This document shows positions 34,738-42,478 of a stretch of DNA of 64,000 nt, one piece after another. The stretch is from NCBI RefSeq assembly GCF_001440405.1, contig NZ_LLXX01000124.1, positions 1 to 64,000 of the forward strand. The letters are read 5' to 3'. Below the pieces are notes generated by a model. That model searched no databases. It saw nothing but the letters and a program-made list of their open reading frames with translations, and had not been told where the DNA came from. Origin of the DNA: Bradyrhizobium valentinum. GTDB taxonomy: Bacteria > Pseudomonadota > Alphaproteobacteria > Rhizobiales > Xanthobacteraceae. The first letter of the stretch is position 1, and every line of letters starts with the position of its first letter. Made by a program: the position numbers and the translations under genes.

Positions 34738-35769
34738 TTAAAGTCGCGAAACGATGCGAGCGAAGCGGGAGACCTCGTGAACTTTGCCACCGTGCGGTTG
34801 TACCAGCGCACGCAGTGCGCGGTCGGGGTCGCGCAGATCATACAGGCCGGTGACTGTCTGCTGGGCCAGCGTGGTGTCTGGAACGGCGATCCATGCAGCG
34901 TGATAGCGCTGTATCTGTTCGACGACGGCGCCGATCGTTGCATCGTTGACGAACAATCTTCCTTCGCGCCAGGCGCCAATATCCTCAGGTGCGATATCGC
35001 TCTTTGTCATCGCGCCCGACTTGCGATCGACGACCAGCATCTGACCCGGAGCCAGCACGGCGGGGGAGCCACGCTGGGCCGGATCGAAGGAGACACCGAC
35101 TGCGCCCCGCGCGAGCTCCACTTGCGTCGCCGACGATGAGAGACGGACATCGAAGGCCGTTCCCGTCACCTCGACCTTCACGCCGCTCGCATCGACGACG
35201 AACGGCCGGCCCGGATTGCGGATCACATCAAAGAACGCTTCCCCCGCCAGCAACCGGACCTGACGACGGCTTGCCGAAAAGTCCGTCTTGATGGCGCTGT
35301 CAGCGGCGAGATAGACGGTCGTACCGTCTTCGAGCGTCACCAGGCGGCTTTGTGCAGTCGTGGTGAGATGGTCCGCCTCCAGCCGCACGAGAAGCGAGGG
35401 GATAGCAACGACAAGCAGACAGGCAGCCAGACCAATAGCTGAAATGGGCGCCGCCCACCGCCATCGCCGCCGCGCCGCGCGCGAATGATTTCCAGGCTGA
35501 ACGCGGGATACCCTGCCGACACCAGTTGGCGGCGTCTGCAACGACCGTGGCCGCCAGACATGCTCGTACACCGGCCTCCCCTCGCCCAGCAGATGCCAGC
35601 TTTTCCGGACCCGGTGCCACGCAGCGCGGTGCTCGCTGGAGCGTGAAAGCCATGCGTTGAAGTCATCCTGCACGCGCTGGTCGCCCGCCGCTTCCCGAAG
35701 GCGCAGCAGCCAGCCCGCCGCTTCGTCCAGCAGGGCTTCGGGCTTGCCTCCATTCTTGTTCAGCGACAT
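34738..35769 (-). CDS. FecR/HasS-type anti-sigma factor
   Basis: This 343-residue protein has the FecR layout: a cytoplasmic N-terminal sigma-binding region with AAGWLLRLREAAGDQRVQDDF and AWLSRSSEHRAAWHRV, one membrane segment (ISAIGLAACLLVVAIPSLLV, residues about 110-130), and a periplasmic FecR domain (TVYLAADSAIKTDFS, GEAFFDVI, GTAFDVRL) followed by an STN-like end (NDATIGAVVEQIQRYH). It receives the signal from the receptor's STN domain and controls the sigma factor encoded 113 bases upstream. Confidence 0.92.
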   Translation of the reverse strand: MSLNKNGGKPEALLDEAAGWLLRLREAAGDQRVQDDFNAWLSRSSEHRAAWHRVRKSWHLLGEGRPVYEHVWRPRSLQTPPTGVGRVSRVQPGNHSRAARRRWRWAAPISAIGLAACLLVVAIPSLLVRLEADHLTTTAQSRLVTLEDGTTVYLAADSAIKTDFSASRRQVRLLAGEAFFDVIRNPGRPFVVDASGVKVEVTGTAFDVRLSSSATQVELARGAVGVSFDPAQRGSPAVLAPGQMLVVDRKSGAMTKSDIAPEDIGAWREGRLFVNDATIGAVVEQIQRYHAAWIAVPDTTLAQQTVTGLYDLRDPDRALRALVQPHGGKVHEVSRFARIVSRL

Positions 35770-35882
35770 CCCGTGATCCTCATCCCGAGTCCCATCCCCA
35801 GCGCACGCGATCCGTGTCTCGCCTGCTCTAAATAGACGAATAGGTCGGAATTCTTTTTCACACCGGGAGAATTATGTCACGT

Positions 35883-36389
35883 TTACTCGCGACCGGTCCG
35901 CTTTGCGATATCCACCAGTGCCGTGTGGATCATCCGGTGCACCGTTGCGACCGAGAGACCGAGATGCGCCGCAATGTCCTGAAGCTTGTGCCCTCCAAAA
36001 CGGTGCATTTCGACGGCGATCCTGGTCTCTGTCGGCATTTCAGCGAGCATCGCAGCGATCTGACGAATGTCGTCGCGCAATAGAGCGTTCTGTTCCGGTG
36101 AAGCTTCGGGCCGCGGCACCGCCCAATAGGACGTTTCGTCGAGTGGATCCCGGCTTTCGAGCTTTTTGCGCCGCAAGAGGTCGAGGGAGAGATTGCGGAC
36201 GATGCGGTAGAGATACGCTGCCGGCTGCTCTGGCGCGTCGGCTGCCGGCCGGGGCGGTACGAATTTGAGAAACGCTTCCTGCACGATGTCCTCGGCCGTC
36301 TCGCGGGAGCCGAGAATTGGTGTCGCATATTCGATCAGAGCTGCACGATGTGCGAGAAAAATCACGCTGCGGCTATCGCTCCCCTTCAC
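35883..36389 (-). CDS. ECF sigma factor of the FecI/HasI type
   Basis: Taken from the GTG at 36389 (GGAG seven bases before it) this sigma factor has 168 residues. Region 2 contains ETAEDIVQEAFLKFV and YLYRIVRNLSLDLLRRKK; region 4 contains TRIAVEMHRFGGHKLQDIAAHLGLSVATVHRMIHTAL (residues about 125-160, described). Those are FecI-type iron-starvation features. It should transcribe the receptor/haemophore genes once the receptor signals. The frame extends 25 codons upstream without homology. An iron-responsive promoter is expected in 36390-36700 but no box could be identified there. Confidence 0.9.
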   Translation of the reverse strand: MKGSDSRSVIFLAHRAALIEYATPILGSRETAEDIVQEAFLKFVPPRPAADAPEQPAAYLYRIVRNLSLDLLRRKKLESRDPLDETSYWAVPRPEASPEQNALLRDDIRQIAAMLAEMPTETRIAVEMHRFGGHKLQDIAAHLGLSVATVHRMIHTALVDIAKRTGRE

Positions 36390-36700
36390 GTCAGCGCTCC
36401 ACCGGACGACTGGCGCGGGCCAATTGCAGGATTGTGAAAAGGTCGCGCAAATTACATTCCCCACACGCGATGTTCATCGCACGCGCGGTCGTCACAATAA
36501 GTGCTGGTCCCTCTCGTCCCTGCCCGGAAGTTAACGCCTGGACTGTCCGACAGGCAGCTACCGCGAGGCCCCAACCCGCTTTCTCTCTAATGGCGCCTCA
36601 GGCGTTTCACAACTATGGATGTTTAGATAGGCTCCAAGCAGCATGCTTTGCCTCCCGGAAATCCTGAGATCGATCTGTTGATTTCATGGCATCGTCCGCC

Positions 36701-37573
36701 TCACGGTTCGTATTGGATGAGAACGGTGAGCGTGATGGCGCTGCCCGCGACATCCGGCGGGGGAGCCGGCACCGGACTGGCGTTACGGGGCGTCGAAACA
36801 GCCTTCGCGTCCATCACCGGATTTCCGGAGCTTCGGACGAGACGCGAACTCACCACGCCGCCCGAGCGGTTGATGATGAAAGCCACCACGACCGTGCCGA
36901 CTGCGCCATTCGGGCTTCCCCCTTTATGCCGGTTGAGGTGAGCGTTGACGCTGCTCTGCCATGTGGCGGGTGATGTCGAGGGATTGAAGGCCGAACTCGA
37001 CGACGGCGCGGCCAACCGGTCCGCCCGCGGATTTGAGTTGGCCAACGGCGCCGTTGTGCGATCCATCTTGCGGTCGTCGGCCGTGGTGCGGACGGGCTTC
37101 TTTTTTGGAGGTGGCTTCTTGTCGGCCTTCGGCTGGGGCGGTGGCGGTGTCAAGCTGGCTTCTGCGTTCGCCGCTTCCGGCAGCTTCGGTGTCTCGATTT
37201 CCGGCGGCGTCTGCGGCAACACGATCTCAACGGGCTTCTTTACCTCTGCGACGACCGGCTCTGGCTTCTCCTCCGCCAATTCAACAGGCTTGTCGCTCGT
37301 TTCCTGCTCGGGAGAAGGTTGCGCTTCCGTCATCCGTTCATCGGGTGGCAACCGATCCGGCGGTGCTTCGGGCGCAACGGCCAGCGGCGCCAACTCCATC
37401 ATCACAGCGGCTGGCGGTTCACCCGCAGCCGAGGCTTCTTCGCGGCTGAGCGCCAGCCAAATCCCGCCCGCATGCAATCCTGCGACCGCGGCACCTGCCA
37501 GCGTCCATCGCAACAGGGAACGCAACGCGACGCGGTCCGGCCGCGCGTCGGGATCATGCCAGCCGAATCTCAT
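36701..37573 (-). CDS. tonB: TonB energy-transducing protein (HasB-like position)
   Basis: This 290-residue protein has one N-terminal membrane segment (LLRWTLAGAAVAGLHAGGIW), a long periplasmic spacer rich in Pro, Glu and Lys (KPVELAEEKPEP, PPPPQPKADKKPPPKKKP), and a C-terminal TonB domain with GTVVVAFIINRSGGVVSS and SAITLTVLIQYEP. The ATG shares bases with the stop that the unshifted exbD frame would use (ATGA), showing tight coupling of the original operon. It energises the receptor at 31875 and possibly other receptors. Confidence 0.9.
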   Translation of the reverse strand: MRFGWHDPDARPDRVALRSLLRWTLAGAAVAGLHAGGIWLALSREEASAAGEPPAAVMMELAPLAVAPEAPPDRLPPDERMTEAQPSPEQETSDKPVELAEEKPEPVVAEVKKPVEIVLPQTPPEIETPKLPEAANAEASLTPPPPQPKADKKPPPKKKPVRTTADDRKMDRTTAPLANSNPRADRLAAPSSSSAFNPSTSPATWQSSVNAHLNRHKGGSPNGAVGTVVVAFIINRSGGVVSSRLVRSSGNPVMDAKAVSTPRNASPVPAPPPDVAGSAITLTVLIQYEP

Positions 37574-38051
37574 GGCTGGACTGCCGGCGCGGCCTGTTGC
37601 GCGGGCAACTGTCCGCCGATTGCGATGCCCTGCCCGGTATCTTCCAGCCCAACCAGCGCGACCTTGAGATAGCCCGCGCTGCGCAGCAGATTCATCACGC
37701 CCATCAGTCGCGATAGGCGACCACGCCGTCGGCCCGCAGGAATATCCGCTGCTGGCGATCGCCGTTCGTCTGCCTGTCGAGCGTCGCCTGCAACGCTCCG
37801 CGCGGAACATCATCGTTGCCGAGCGCCAGAGTGAGGTCCGGTTTGACGCTGAGAAAGATCGGCTTGTCCGGCCGTGCCTGCGGCGGTGCGCTGGAGACCG
37901 GCAAGTCCACCGCGACATCCACGGTCGACAAGGGAGCGGCCACCATGAAGATGATGAGAAGGACAAGCATGACGTCGATGAAGGGCGTGACGTTGATCTC
38001 GGAGAGTTCGGTGACGTCGCCGTCCTGCGGGTCCCTGAGCGAGACTGCCAT
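37570..38051 (-). pseudogene. exbD: ExbD with a one-base deletion near its 3' end
   Basis: The frame from 38051 encodes the N-terminal membrane helix (VTPFIDVMLVLLIIFMVAAPL with the key Asp) and most of the periplasmic domain, but stops at 37704 after VVAYRD. In the +1-shifted frame the sequence continues as LMGVMNLLRSAGYLKVALVG and on to a TGA at 37570 that overlaps the tonB start. The junction reads gcgactgatg where gcgacctgatg would be in frame, so one C seems missing. About 45 residues of the ExbD C-terminus are lost if the read is correct. It could be a sequencing error, a recent mutation, or a tolerated truncation. Confidence 0.75.
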
Positions 38052-38057
38052 GATCGC

Positions 38058-39128
38058 TCACTCCGCCGCCGAAGCGACAGTGCTCATATTCGGAACGGCA
38101 CGGATGGTTCTTCCGGGCGCAATGCCTTTCTCCTGCCGTTCCAGATCGCGTGACATGTGCTGCAGGACTTCGCCCGAAGCGTCCGACAGCAACGCGCGGT
38201 AGCCGGCTATGGCGCGAGCAAATACGTTGTAGATGATCACCGCCGGAATAGCCGCGACAAGGCCGATCGCGGTGGCGAGCAATGCTTCGGCGATGCCGGG
38301 CGCAACGACGGCAAGGTTCGTCGTCTTCGATTGCGAGATGCCAATGAACGAGTTCATGATACCCCACACCGTGCCGAACAGGCCGACGAACGGGGCCGTT
38401 GCGCCGATCGTCGCGAGAAGCCCGGTGCCCCGCGCCATGTCGCGGGCAGCTTTCGCCTCGATGCGGGACAGCGCGATCGCGAGGCGCTCCTTGATTCCCT
38501 CGGCGGACAGGTCGGCCGAGCGCTGCAGCTCCTGAAGCGCAGCGTTGACAAGATCGGCGACACGGCCATTCCTCGTCCACCCGGCATTGATCTGCCGTGA
38601 TGCGTCCGCAAGGCTTTCGGCGCCACTCAGCTTGCGTGTGGCGCTACGTGCGTTGCGCTTGGTGCCTGTGAGTTCAACGCCCTTGGCCAACCATACCGTC
38701 CAGGTCAATAGCGACGCGAAGGCAAGGCCGACCATCACCGCCTTCACGATCATGTCCGCCTGCATGAACATGCTCCACGGCGACAGATCATGCGGAAGCG
38801 TCGCAGGGCCGGCCGCCGGGGCGGCGGGTGGCGCATTCGGAGATGTCGGCGCACCGGCCGAGGGTTCGGCCACTACCGACGACGCCTGCGGCATCGGCGC
38901 TGCGGATACCGGAGCGTCAGCGCCGACAGATGTAGCTGATGATGACGATGTTGCCGGCCGCTCCGCGTCGAGCGCGACAGATGCTGGCGCATGAGCCGAC
39001 GGCTCCACCTGCTGGGCCACCACTGGGACGGTGACACCAGCCGACACGATAAGCGCCATCAACGTCATCCACGCAACCCGGAGTCCTGCCCTCCGGGCTC
39101 CGGCCAGTTTCGTCATCGCACACGTCAT
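38058..39128 (-). CDS. exbB: ExbB proton-channel subunit
   Basis: This 356-residue protein is the long ExbB form with a signal peptide (cleavage near VVAQQ), an Ala/Pro/Ser-rich periplasmic stretch to residue about 110, then the MotA/TolQ/ExbB core: MIVKAVMVGLAFASLLTWTVW, LLATIGATAPFVGLFGTVWGIM and ATAIGLVAAIPAVIIYNVFAR. It forms the proton channel with ExbD and drives TonB. It is the first gene of the ten-gene minus-strand locus; nothing distinct can be read in the 215 bases upstream except AT-rich patches. Confidence 0.93.
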   Translation of the reverse strand: MTCAMTKLAGARRAGLRVAWMTLMALIVSAGVTVPVVAQQVEPSAHAPASVALDAERPATSSSSATSVGADAPVSAAPMPQASSVVAEPSAGAPTSPNAPPAAPAAGPATLPHDLSPWSMFMQADMIVKAVMVGLAFASLLTWTVWLAKGVELTGTKRNARSATRKLSGAESLADASRQINAGWTRNGRVADLVNAALQELQRSADLSAEGIKERLAIALSRIEAKAARDMARGTGLLATIGATAPFVGLFGTVWGIMNSFIGISQSKTTNLAVVAPGIAEALLATAIGLVAAIPAVIIYNVFARAIAGYRALLSDASGEVLQHMSRDLERQEKGIAPGRTIRAVPNMSTVASAAE

Positions 39129-39343
39129 TGTTTCAATCCCACAACGCCTCTAAGCTAAGACGTTTGACGACGATGTTTTTCCCACCGTGACCCGCACTAT
39201 TTTTGAGCGGCCGGTCCATGATTACGGCCCGCTTGCGCCTGTTCTAAGCGCTGCGGCTCCACTTATGCTGCCGCACCAGGCGAAATTAGAAACTCTCAAA
39301 ATCTGCGAGACGAATGATCGCATGTGCGATCGCACGTCATGGC

Positions 39344-39649
39344 TCATGCACGTCCGACAGGCTGCATGACGCGCAAGTCCGCAGGCGGGATAGCCTGTGT
39401 TGTCGCTGCCAGCGCTGCCTGCAGAGCCTCAACATCCGCACGCAGGTTCGGCTTCCAGCCGCAGGGACAACCGCCATCGGAACGATGCTGATCGGCGACT
39501 TCCCTGTAGACCGTTCCGAGAGCTGACGCGGCGAGACTCATCACCGTCATCGGCGGAAGCCGGGTGGTACGAAGGACATCGCAGAAAGCCGTCATGATGG
39601 ACCGATGCATCTCTGCACCGGCAGATTCACTGTCAGTATCTGGCTGCAT
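39344..39649 (-). CDS. Conserved hypothetical protein with CPCGW motif
   Basis: From the ATG at 39649 this 101-residue protein reads MQPDTDSESAG, MTAFCDVLRTTRLPPMTVMSLAASALGTVYREVADQH, then CPCGWKPNLRADVEALQAALAA (described in parts). The two cysteines and the regular helix spacing recall small proteins found beside other rhizobial genes, but I know no function. Stop and start are well defined, and codon bias resembles neighbours. The frame extends upstream with a TTG start at 39742 that I consider less likely. Confidence 0.5.
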   Translation of the reverse strand: MQPDTDSESAGAEMHRSIMTAFCDVLRTTRLPPMTVMSLAASALGTVYREVADQHRSDGGCPCGWKPNLRADVEALQAALAATTQAIPPADLRVMQPVGRA

Positions 39650-39996
39650 GACTGCTCGCGTCCTCTTCCTTGTTGGCACCTTGCGGGCGGGCGCGGAGGC
39701 CGCGATGCGCTCAGAAAAGCGAAACGCTGCGCTCAACGCCAAGGACCGATACGCCCTGACGTAATCGCCATCAAGCTATCGCCTGCGTTTAATAATTTGA
39801 ATGCCTCGAAAATGGGAAAGAAGGCCGTGCGCATCGCCGCGCGACTGGATCGTGTCCGCGCTTCAGTAAATCGCGTCCACGGAACCTGCGGTTGCAATCG
39901 CCATATCTGCGAAGCGGTGTGATGGAACATTCACCTTTGTGTCGACGGACCGATGCAGGGCGGGCGCGTTCCATCCCGCACTCGCACGCACTTTCC

Positions 39997-40094
39997 AAAT
40001 CGCAGATCATCATCACCGCAAATCGCAAGCGGACTTCCGCCGACCTGCAAAATCGCAAACTCACAACTTGGAGACACGAGCGCGTGAGTTGTGA
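39997..40094. repeat. Short direct repeats and an inverted repeat upstream of the DUF1127 gene
   Basis: The octamer aaatcgca occurs three times, at 39997, 40020 and 40050. An inverted repeat tcacaact (40061-40068) / agttgtga (40087-40094) follows with an 18-base spacer. All lie within 180 bases upstream of the DUF1127 start, inside a 527-base gap (39650-40176) with no recognisable gene. They may be a regulator site array plus a leader hairpin. Confidence 0.45.
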
Positions 40095-40176
40095 AGCAAT
40101 TCACGGCCGCGGGTCGCAGCCCGACCTAATCAGGCCGCCGCAAGCTGACCTATCGAAATCGAACAGGAGGTTTCAC

Positions 40177-40437
40177 ATGAAGCGTCCGATGATTTTTGCA
40201 ATCGCAGGCGTCAATTCGCTCACGAGTCGGAAAGCAGCCGCGGCGTCCAGCCATCACGACGGCGCCGAGGCAAGTCGACCTGGATGGGGAACACGGTTCT
40301 TGAGCTGGTGTGTCCGGTGTTCGGAGCGGTCGCGCCAGCGACAAGCCCTTGCGGAGCTCGATGACCACCATCTCAAGGACATCGGCAAGACGCGCCAAGA
40401 GGCAATGGCCGAAGCATCCAAGCCGTTCTGGAAATGA
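40177..40437 (+). CDS. DUF1127-type small protein
   Basis: This 86-residue protein ends with a DUF1127 segment: RQRQALAELDDHHLKDIGKTRQEAMAEASKPFW, an arginine- and helix-rich stretch. DUF1127 proteins in alphaproteobacteria are linked to RNA binding and phosphate or stress responses. It has an excellent aggagg six bases before the ATG; the frame extends upstream without homology. Its stop overlaps the LysE start (ATGA), so the two are translationally coupled. Confidence 0.8.
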   Translation: MKRPMIFAIAGVNSLTSRKAAAASSHHDGAEASRPGWGTRFLSWCVRCSERSRQRQALAELDDHHLKDIGKTRQEAMAEASKPFWK

Positions 40438-41063
40438 CGTCGTTCATCGCGGACTTGCTGCCGGCGCTGGCGCTAGGCTTGTGCGTCGCCATCCCGTTCG
40501 GCCCGGTTGGCTTGATGTGCGTGCAGCGGACGCTGGCATTCGGAATCTGGTTTGGTATAGCGAGCGGCATGGGTGCGGCAACAGCTCACGGCATGTTCAG
40601 TTGCCTGGCCGCCGCGAGCGGGACCGTGTTGACGCAGAAGATGCTCGCCCTGCACACGCCGCTGCGCATCACCGCAGGGATCGTGCTGGTCTTGATGGGC
40701 CTCAGGACCATTCTCGTGTCCACGCGCGCGGCGCACAGCGCGACATGCGAAGAAGCGACATGCGGTGATTTGCTTTCGGCCTATACGTCGACCCTGTTGA
40801 TCGCCGCTGCCAATCCGATGACGATACTGGCGTACCTGGGCATCACGTCTGCGCTGGAAAACGGCAACCCGCTGATCATGGATCGCGCGCTGGTGACGTC
40901 CATCGGTGTGATGCTGGGCAGTGCATCCTGGTATCTCCTCCTCGCCCTCAGCACGAACGCCATGTTTCGGAGCTTGCAGAAAACCGTGCTGGATTGGCTC
41001 AACAGGCTCGCCGGGATCCTCCTGATGGGCCTGGGCGTTTCGCTATGCGCCCGCATCGTCTGA
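40434..41063 (+). CDS. LysE-family amino-acid exporter
   Basis: This 209-residue membrane protein shows the LysE/RhtB pattern: six hydrophobic segments, the N-terminal IPFGPVGLMCVQRTLAFGIWFG (residues about 20-41, described) corresponding to the GPxx-xxxxRxxxxG motif, and a central AANPMTILAYLGI corresponding to NPK in other members. It likely exports an amino acid or similar metabolite. Coupling to a DUF1127 gene by ATGA overlap is uncommon. Confidence 0.88.
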   Translation: MTSFIADLLPALALGLCVAIPFGPVGLMCVQRTLAFGIWFGIASGMGAATAHGMFSCLAAASGTVLTQKMLALHTPLRITAGIVLVLMGLRTILVSTRAAHSATCEEATCGDLLSAYTSTLLIAAANPMTILAYLGITSALENGNPLIMDRALVTSIGVMLGSASWYLLLALSTNAMFRSLQKTVLDWLNRLAGILLMGLGVSLCARIV

Positions 41064-41614
41064 CGGCGACAGCAGCGAAAGAGCTGGCGCCATCCGCAGC
41101 ACGCCGGTCGCGCTGCGCGCCTGATACAGCGAACAGAAGATGGCAGGAGGCCGCGCTCCCAACTACAAAATATGGAAAACAACCCCATGCAAAGTAGCAA
41201 TAATTGCCGGCATGATACCTTGAGCGATCCCGCGAACACTTGACACGTCGGGCAAATCAGCGGCACTAGTCCATCATCGCGCAGACTACCTATGGGCCTG
41301 CTGTAACGCCGCCCCTCCTCGCGATTGCACACCAAATCCTTTTGACAATTGAAGTCGCCGCAACGAGCCATCGCCTGCGCGTTGCTGAACCGCGCGCGCT
41401 TCCGGCGCGTGTCGAGAAATATCGACATGAACACCGTTCCGGACCTCAATCTGCCGACGGCGACAGCCGCAACCGATCCAACCAAGGCCGCCGCAACGCC
41501 GCGGATAAAGCTCTCGCCACCTGCAATGGCTTCCCTTCGGTAATCGACGGCGGGAAAAGTCTAGCAGTGTTGTGCAATATCTCGGCCGCCTTATTGCGGC
41601 CGGAACTTGACTGC
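41064..41614. other. Gene-poor spacer before the toxin-antitoxin module
   Basis: No open frame here has recognisable homology. A short plus-strand frame ending at 41543 (MNTVPDLNLPTATAA) is the only one with a plausible start, without support. On the minus strand a longer frame overlaps LysE and looks like its shadow. Confidence 0.4.
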
Positions 41615-41659
41615 ACTACGTAAGTTACGTACAAATGCATGGTACGTTAATTACGTAGT
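41615..41659. promoter_or_regulatory. Large inverted repeat operator of the toxin-antitoxin genes
   Basis: Arms actacgtaagttacgtac (41615-41632) and gtacgttaattacgtagt (41642-41659) are inverted copies matching at 16 of 18 bases, with a nine-base centre. Each arm is itself nearly symmetric around tacgta/ttacgt. It ends 9 bases before the toxin GTG, so it covers the promoter/start region, as expected for autorepression by the antitoxin's helix-turn-helix. Confidence 0.75.
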
Positions 41660-41668
41660 AACTGGACC

Positions 41669-42043
41669 GTGCACACTGTAGCCCGCACTAAAGCTTTTGA
41701 TACAGCCGCCAAGCAAGCGGCCCTGACCGAAGATGAAATCTTCGACATCATTACCTTTCTGGCTGAAAACCCTGAAGCCGGCGAGGAAATGGTTGGCACT
41801 GGCGGCTGCCGGAAGGTCCGGTTCGCGGGCCGCAGTAAAGGAAAGCGTGGTGGCTACAGGACTGTCACGTTCTACTCTGGTGAGACGATGCCAGTCTTTC
41901 TCATCACAGTATTTGCAAAAGGGGAGAAGGCAACATTGACCGGCAAAGAGGCGGCAGGGTTGAAAGCCCTGACCAAACTCATTGTAGATGAGTACAAAAA
42001 GAAAAAATCCAGCTTGGCAGAGCGGAGAGGATTAGCAGGATGA
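41669..42043 (+). CDS. RelE/HigB-type toxin
   Basis: This 124-residue basic protein starts at GTG and follows the RelE/HigB2 pattern: KAFDTAAKQAALTEDEIFDIITFLAENPEAG (described), GCRKVRFAGRSKGKRGGYRTVTFY and PVFLITVFAKGEKATLT. Such toxins cut mRNA at the ribosome. The order toxin-then-antitoxin and the four-base overlap with the antitoxin are those of higBA-type modules. The basic K/R cluster near residues 60-70 is consistent with RNA binding. Confidence 0.88.
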   Translation: MHTVARTKAFDTAAKQAALTEDEIFDIITFLAENPEAGEEMVGTGGCRKVRFAGRSKGKRGGYRTVTFYSGETMPVFLITVFAKGEKATLTGKEAAGLKALTKLIVDEYKKKKSSLAERRGLAG

Positions 42044-42366
42044 GTAAGAAAGCATTCGACAAGATCGCAGCGGGCCTGACCGAAGCGCTTGAAATAGCGC
42101 GCGGGAATGCGAAGCCTACCAAGCTCTATGTCCCTGCTGAGATCAATGTTCGTGCTATTCGAAAAAAGCTTGGGCTCTCGCAGGATGATTTTGCGCAAGA
42201 GTTTGGGTTCACCATCAATCAGATTCGCGATTGGGAGCAAGGCCGCTCCCGTCCGCTCGATGGTCTGCGCGCGTATCTCATGATTATCGAGAAGAACCCT
42301 CAAGCCGTGCTAAATCTCCTTCGAAGCAGCGCGAAGATCGCGCGGAAGGCTCGCAAGGCAGCCTGA
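42040..42366 (+). CDS. HigA-type antitoxin with XRE helix-turn-helix
   Basis: This 108-residue protein has an N-terminal toxin-binding part and a C-terminal Cro/XRE domain: NVRAIRKKLGLSQDDFAQEFGFTINQIRDWEQGRSRPLDGLRAYL (residues about 40-84, described), a pattern of MqsA/HigA2-like antitoxins. Its ATG overlaps the toxin stop. It should neutralise the toxin and repress the operon at the palindrome at 41615. The protein ends in a basic tail (RKARKAA). Confidence 0.88.
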   Translation: MSKKAFDKIAAGLTEALEIARGNAKPTKLYVPAEINVRAIRKKLGLSQDDFAQEFGFTINQIRDWEQGRSRPLDGLRAYLMIIEKNPQAVLNLLRSSAKIARKARKAA

Positions 42367-42390
42367 CGCAGGCAAACAACAACCAAGGGA

Positions 42391-42416
42391 AGCCCGCCCC
42401 CAACCGGCGGGCTTTT
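42391..42416 (+). terminator. Rho-independent terminator after the antitoxin gene
   Basis: The stem agcccgcc / ggcgggct with a seven-base loop is followed directly by tttt on the plus strand, 24 bases past the antitoxin stop. It is the clearest terminator in the window. Confidence 0.85.
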
Positions 42417-42478
42417 GCTGAGACGATCATCCTTCGAACTTCTCGCGGCGAGATTTCGCGAGCTGCTCCGAACGCCGG

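Noticed and set aside
39997..40057. Three aaatcgca repeats as a CRISPR or iteron array
   Set aside because: Repeats are only eight bases, spacing is uneven (23 and 30 bases), and no cas or replication gene is near.
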